The position numbers and the translations under genes were made by a program. A stretch of 8,791 nt of DNA from Candidatus Poseidoniales archaeon (lineage in GTDB: Archaea > Thermoplasmatota > Poseidoniia > Poseidoniales > Poseidoniaceae), in the NCBI GenBank assembly GCA_012959845.1, contig DUCL01000187.1, forward strand, positions 1 to 8,791, given 5' to 3'. Below the pieces are notes generated by a model, which was not told where the DNA came from, searched no databases, and saw only the letters and a list, made by a program, of their open reading frames with translations. Shown here one piece after another: positions 5,771-8,791 of this stretch (position 1 is its first letter; each line of letters begins with the position of its first letter).

Positions 5771-5915
5771 TCAAACTGTTGATAACGCAATACTGCGAAC
5801 AATAATCGCACCACAAAATTAACCCTTTGGCGGGAGTTTTTCAGTGGACAAATTGATGCATAGGAGGTACTCTCAAGCATAACCCATAACAACCCCCACT
5901 GTCCACATCCTTCCG

Positions 5916-8791
5916 ATGTCAGAGCGTATGCTGTCTTTACGACGGGGACAAGTGGTGGTATTAGTGCCCCTATTACTCTTGATATTGACTTCATTATCAC
6001 CGATAATTACCTACCAAAATAGAGTCTCAGAATTACAAGAAAATGACCAACCAATGAATGTTTCAGGCCAACCATGGGACCAATTAAGTCAGCCATGGGC
6101 TCAATATGGGCGGACTGCAACACATAACGGAACAATGCCTTTGCATTCAGTAAATGGAGGACCAGGACAAGGAAATGTTAGTGATATTAGTGAATATGGA
6201 ATTATTGATTCACCCGTAGTAAACTGGCAGGCGTTTGATAATAACGATGGCTCCGATGCATACGGTTCTGTAATCGGCGATTTTTCAAATTCAATTACCG
6301 CCCCAGAAGCTGCAAAGGAAAGATGTGGACAAGGTGATTTATTTGCAGTTCTAATCCTAAGCGAATCAAATGGAAATGGTTTTGATAGTAAACTCACAAT
6401 TATTTCTGGTGATGATGCAAAAACAGCATGGCAGGTGAACTTAGGTGAAACGAGGACAATTAGATCTACCCCCGTTATTTTTGATGTTGATGATGATGGC
6501 AGAATGGAGATTGTTGTCACATACGATACCGCTGCCGCGCTTGTTGTTGAAATGTGGTCTCCTGAATTGATTTGTTCTGAATCTGGTTGGCAAACTAGCG
6601 GGCATAGCAATGAAAAACTGTGGTCGTATTCAAATGCTGATTACAGAATTGGAATCACTAGTCCGCACCTGCCAACCTCACAAAGCGATCACTATTCAAT
6701 CACTCAACCTCTATTAGCAGATTTATCTCTTGATGGAACTCCAGAACTGGTCTTAGCACTAGTCAATGACAATACCAATGACCCTACTCTCGTCGCATTA
6801 CCCTTGACTGCAAATTCTGCACCCGTAGCAGATTGGGAAGTGGCTCTTGATAGAGGGACTCATCCCAGCGACCCTACTTGGGCTGCTTTGGATTCGACTA
6901 ATACCGCTATTGTTCTAACCACTATCGATTCTAGTACTGGAAGTATGTGGATATGGAGAGTTGATGGTGCTACTGGTTCATTGGATTGGGAACGCGTTGC
7001 TATTCAAGGGACTGATTATGATGAGGATGCGCCTCGTCTACGCTTGCCAGGGCCAGTGATTGCTCAATTGGATAATGATGATGCACCTGAGATGATTTTG
7101 ACCGTCCCGACCGATGCAAATGGAAGAACTAGTGGTCAGGGTGCTAGATTTATTGGAATGGAAATGACATCCACAGATGAAATATTCAACTTTAGAACAC
7201 CAAACGGATATGCAGACGCACAGCCATTGGTTGTTGACACCGACGATGATGGCATACACGACAGATTATGCTGGGTCACTTGGTATTCGGAATCGTCGTT
7301 TAATTTCAACCGGAAAGGTATGGTTGGTTGTCATGATATTTCATTGCAGACCCCTCTCAAAGAGTGGTCACGAGATATGCAGAGAGGAGCGGGAACTGAT
7401 AATGATGAAATTGCTGTTTCACCACCTATATGGATGGATTTAGATGGCGATTCAACACCGGAAATAATTGTCGCATTTGGCAAGAGATTGTGGGCATTTG
7501 ATGGAGTGAGTGGTGCCTCTGCTGACATCTCAAATGCTTGGTCAAGTCCTCTTTCCCTGCCACACAGAGCATGGGCTGCGCCTGCAATCGCTGACATGGA
7601 TGGTGACGGAACTCTGGACATTTTGATAGGGGATACTCTTGTTTCACAAAGAGCAACTGACCTTGCACCTTTGGCAGATGGGCGAGGGATTAGTTTCAAC
7701 CCAGCACAGGTTGACCCTGGCCAACAAGTGACAATCACTGGACAATTTTCCAATTTCGGAACTGCAACCAATGATGATAGTGTAGATGCTGTAATATTGG
7801 TAAATGGAGTTGAGGTTAAGCGACAAAGATTTGACGAAGTCAAGCCTATCGCACCGAGTGGTGAAGGTGGCCCTCAAACATTCAGCGTAGATATTACTGC
7901 TGAATTGGGAATACACAATGTAGAGTTGAGGTTAGATATTAACAACAACATTACTGAAGCACGGGAAGATAATAATATCGTCACAAGCGAATTAATTGTT
8001 GTCGAGCCTTATGTTGTAAGAATTGACATTCCAAGTGAAAATCAGCGCATTTCTCCGGGCTCTAGTTCACAAATTGCAATTGATTTTACCGCGATTGGTT
8101 CTAAAACTTCTGATTGGACTGTTACTTGGGACGATTCAAACTTACCAAATGGGTGGACATTTGATGTAGACTCTGCTTCGGTAACCAATCCTAATTTACA
8201 ACCAAATAGTCCACATCAAATCCTTTTTGATGCGAGTATTCCTTCTAGTGCATTAGGAGATGAAAATTCATTCGTTGACATTACTGTGACATTGGATAGT
8301 GATGCCAATATCTCGTTTACAACTAGATTGCCGATAGAAGTCTTGCGTACCCGTGGACTATCCATTGTCGGCCCAGATGGGCTTGGCACAACTCAGGGTG
8401 TTGGTCGACCGGGATATGATGCGTCAGCCTGGATAATGGTCGAAAACTTGGGTAATGCACATGAATCTTCAACATCAATTGATTGGACTGCACCTTCTTG
8501 GGGCGGGACTCCTTCATTGCGAACTGCTGATGGAATTGAAGTGTTTTCCCTAGATTTGGATCCAAATGAAAAAGTAGAGTTATTCGCCACTCTCCATGTT
8601 GATTCGATGACTCAATTGGGAAGTTCTACATCCACTGCACTGACTATTTGTATCGGCAGTGGCAGTGAAACAATTTGTGAAAACATGGACATCAATTTAA
8701 CTGCAAGTGCTGTAGTAGTTAGCCCAATACATAGTAGAACTCTTCCAAATGTAACCTTAGAATGGAGTGTTAATGCTGATTTACCAGCAAG
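5916..8791 (+). CDS. large surface protein with FG-GAP-like repeats, CARDB and Ig-like domains (3' end cut off)
   Basis: One frame stays open from the ATG at 5916 to the window edge, 958 codons, so the C-terminus is missing. Residues 8-31 form a basic-then-hydrophobic export signal or signal anchor (SLRRGQVVVLVPLLLLILTS). Six FG-GAP/VCBS-like calcium-loop repeats follow: VIFDVDDDGRMEIVV (about 187), LLADLSLDGTPELVL (266), VIAQLDNDDAPEMIL (381), LVVDTDDDGIHDRL (438), IWMDLDGDSTPEIIV (505) and AIADMDGDGTLDILI (557). They probably build an integrin-type beta-propeller. Residues about 590-695 are a CARDB adhesion-type domain, with VDPGQQVTITGQFSNFG and the hallmark NNNITEAREDNN. Two Ig-like/NEW3-like domains follow (about 697-815 and 815-945). 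The protein is extracellular; binding of polymers, particles or other cells is inferred. There is no ribosome binding site directly before 5916 or the alternative ATG at 5928. Confidence 0.85.
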   Translation, partial: MSERMLSLRRGQVVVLVPLLLLILTSLSPIITYQNRVSELQENDQPMNVSGQPWDQLSQPWAQYGRTATHNGTMPLHSVNGGPGQGNVSDISEYGIIDSPVVNWQAFDNNDGSDAYGSVIGDFSNSITAPEAAKERCGQGDLFAVLILSESNGNGFDSKLTIISGDDAKTAWQVNLGETRTIRSTPVIFDVDDDGRMEIVVTYDTAAALVVEMWSPELICSESGWQTSGHSNEKLWSYSNADYRIGITSPHLPTSQSDHYSITQPLLADLSLDGTPELVLALVNDNTNDPTLVALPLTANSAPVADWEVALDRGTHPSDPTWAALDSTNTAIVLTTIDSSTGSMWIWRVDGATGSLDWERVAIQGTDYDEDAPRLRLPGPVIAQLDNDDAPEMILTVPTDANGRTSGQGARFIGMEMTSTDEIFNFRTPNGYADAQPLVVDTDDDGIHDRLCWVTWYSESSFNFNRKGMVGCHDISLQTPLKEWSRDMQRGAGTDNDEIAVSPPIWMDLDGDSTPEIIVAFGKRLWAFDGVSGASADISNAWSSPLSLPHRAWAAPAIADMDGDGTLDILIGDTLVSQRATDLAPLADGRGISFNPAQVDPGQQVTITGQFSNFGTATNDDSVDAVILVNGVEVKRQRFDEVKPIAPSGEGGPQTFSVDITAELGIHNVELRLDINNNITEAREDNNIVTSELIVVEPYVVRIDIPSENQRISPGSSSQIAIDFTAIGSKTSDWTVTWDDSNLPNGWTFDVDSASVTNPNLQPNSPHQILFDASIPSSALGDENSFVDITVTLDSDANISFTTRLPIEVLRTRGLSIVGPDGLGTTQGVGRPGYDASAWIMVENLGNAHESSTSIDWTAPSWGGTPSLRTADGIEVFSLDLDPNEKVELFATLHVDSMTQLGSSTSTALTICIGSGSETICENMDINLTASAVVVSPIHSRTLPNVTLEWSVNADLPA

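Larger units (their letters stand above)
5629..5915. other. divergent intergenic region between rpo7 and the surface-protein gene
   Basis: This 287-base stretch is the longest in the window without a convincing gene. It holds, from left to right: the rpo7 ribosome binding site (5633-5642), a GC-rich block with nested inverted repeats (about 5658-5752), the TATA-like element at 5764-5770, an AT-rich part to about 5822, and an isolated AGGAGGT at 5862-5868 that is 47 bases from the nearest usable plus-strand start. The surface gene's promoter must also be here, but I cannot place it with confidence. Confidence 0.8.

Noticed and set aside
5532..5822. Plus-strand frame of 96 codons across the rpo7 start and the intergenic region
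   Set aside because: Its first part is antisense to rpo7, there is no ribosome binding site at the internal GTG near 5658, and the peptide resembles nothing I know. The intergenic part (about 55 codons) looks protein-like enough to mention but not to annotate.
5653..6000. Minus-strand frame of 115 codons over the intergenic region and the start of the surface gene
   Set aside because: It begins antisense to the signal segment of a clear gene, crosses the intergenic region and ends in an Arg/Pro-rich tail typical of non-coding translation.
6101..7916. Several minus-strand frames of 73-170 codons inside the surface gene
   Set aside because: They lie antisense to a continuous frame with clear FG-GAP-like and CARDB motifs and show Ser/Cys-rich composition without domains.
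1..8791. Defence system, mobile element or CRISPR array
   Set aside because: No spaced direct repeats, transposase, integrase, nuclease, toxin or phage-type genes are visible; gene content is core metabolism, information processing and a surface protein.

Overview
The window looks like chromosomal DNA of a planktonic euryarchaeon, most consistent with the Poseidoniia (Marine Group II). Several genes are specifically archaeal: RNA polymerase subunit Rpo7, Spt4, ribosomal proteins eS24 and eS27 (S27ae), a DTD2-type D-aminoacyl-tRNA deacylase, and an HVO_0476-like zinc-ribbon protein. The Poseidoniia assignment is an inference. It rests on the mix of archaeal information-processing genes with low GC, a stand-alone proline dehydrogenase, and a very long FG-GAP/CARDB surface protein. 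I see no rRNA, tRNA, CRISPR array, transposase, integrase or other mobile element.

Left part (1-2215): a minus-strand zinc-ribbon gene runs off the left edge and is divergent from a plus-strand SAM-dependent methyltransferase. The methyltransferase ends exactly where a minus-strand proline dehydrogenase ends, with no base between the stop codons. Upstream of the dehydrogenase on the same strand, 63 bases away, lies dtdA (D-aminoacyl-tRNA deacylase).

Middle (3260-5628): a plus-strand gene of unknown function, probably a cytoplasmic beta-propeller, is divergent from dtdA. It converges on a compact minus-strand operon, rpo7 - spt4 - rps24e - rps27ae, whose genes are 11-15 bases apart or overlap and have clear Shine-Dalgarno sites. 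This is the conserved archaeal link between transcription and small-subunit ribosomal genes. rps27ae is only 57-58 codons long. rps24e carries an acidic tail encoded by 12-base tandem repeats.

Right part (5629-8791): a 287-base divergent intergenic region holds an unusually GC-rich block (61 of 100 bases in 5661-5760) with nested inverted repeats and a TATA-like element. It is followed by a plus-strand gene that stays open to the right edge (at least 958 codons). That gene encodes a membrane-anchored or secreted protein with FG-GAP-like calcium-binding repeats, a CARDB domain and Ig-like domains.

Most of the window is ordinary, well-recognised archaeal core and surface-protein content. The parts least explained are the GC-rich structured block upstream of rpo7, the unrecognised propeller gene, and the large extracellular protein.
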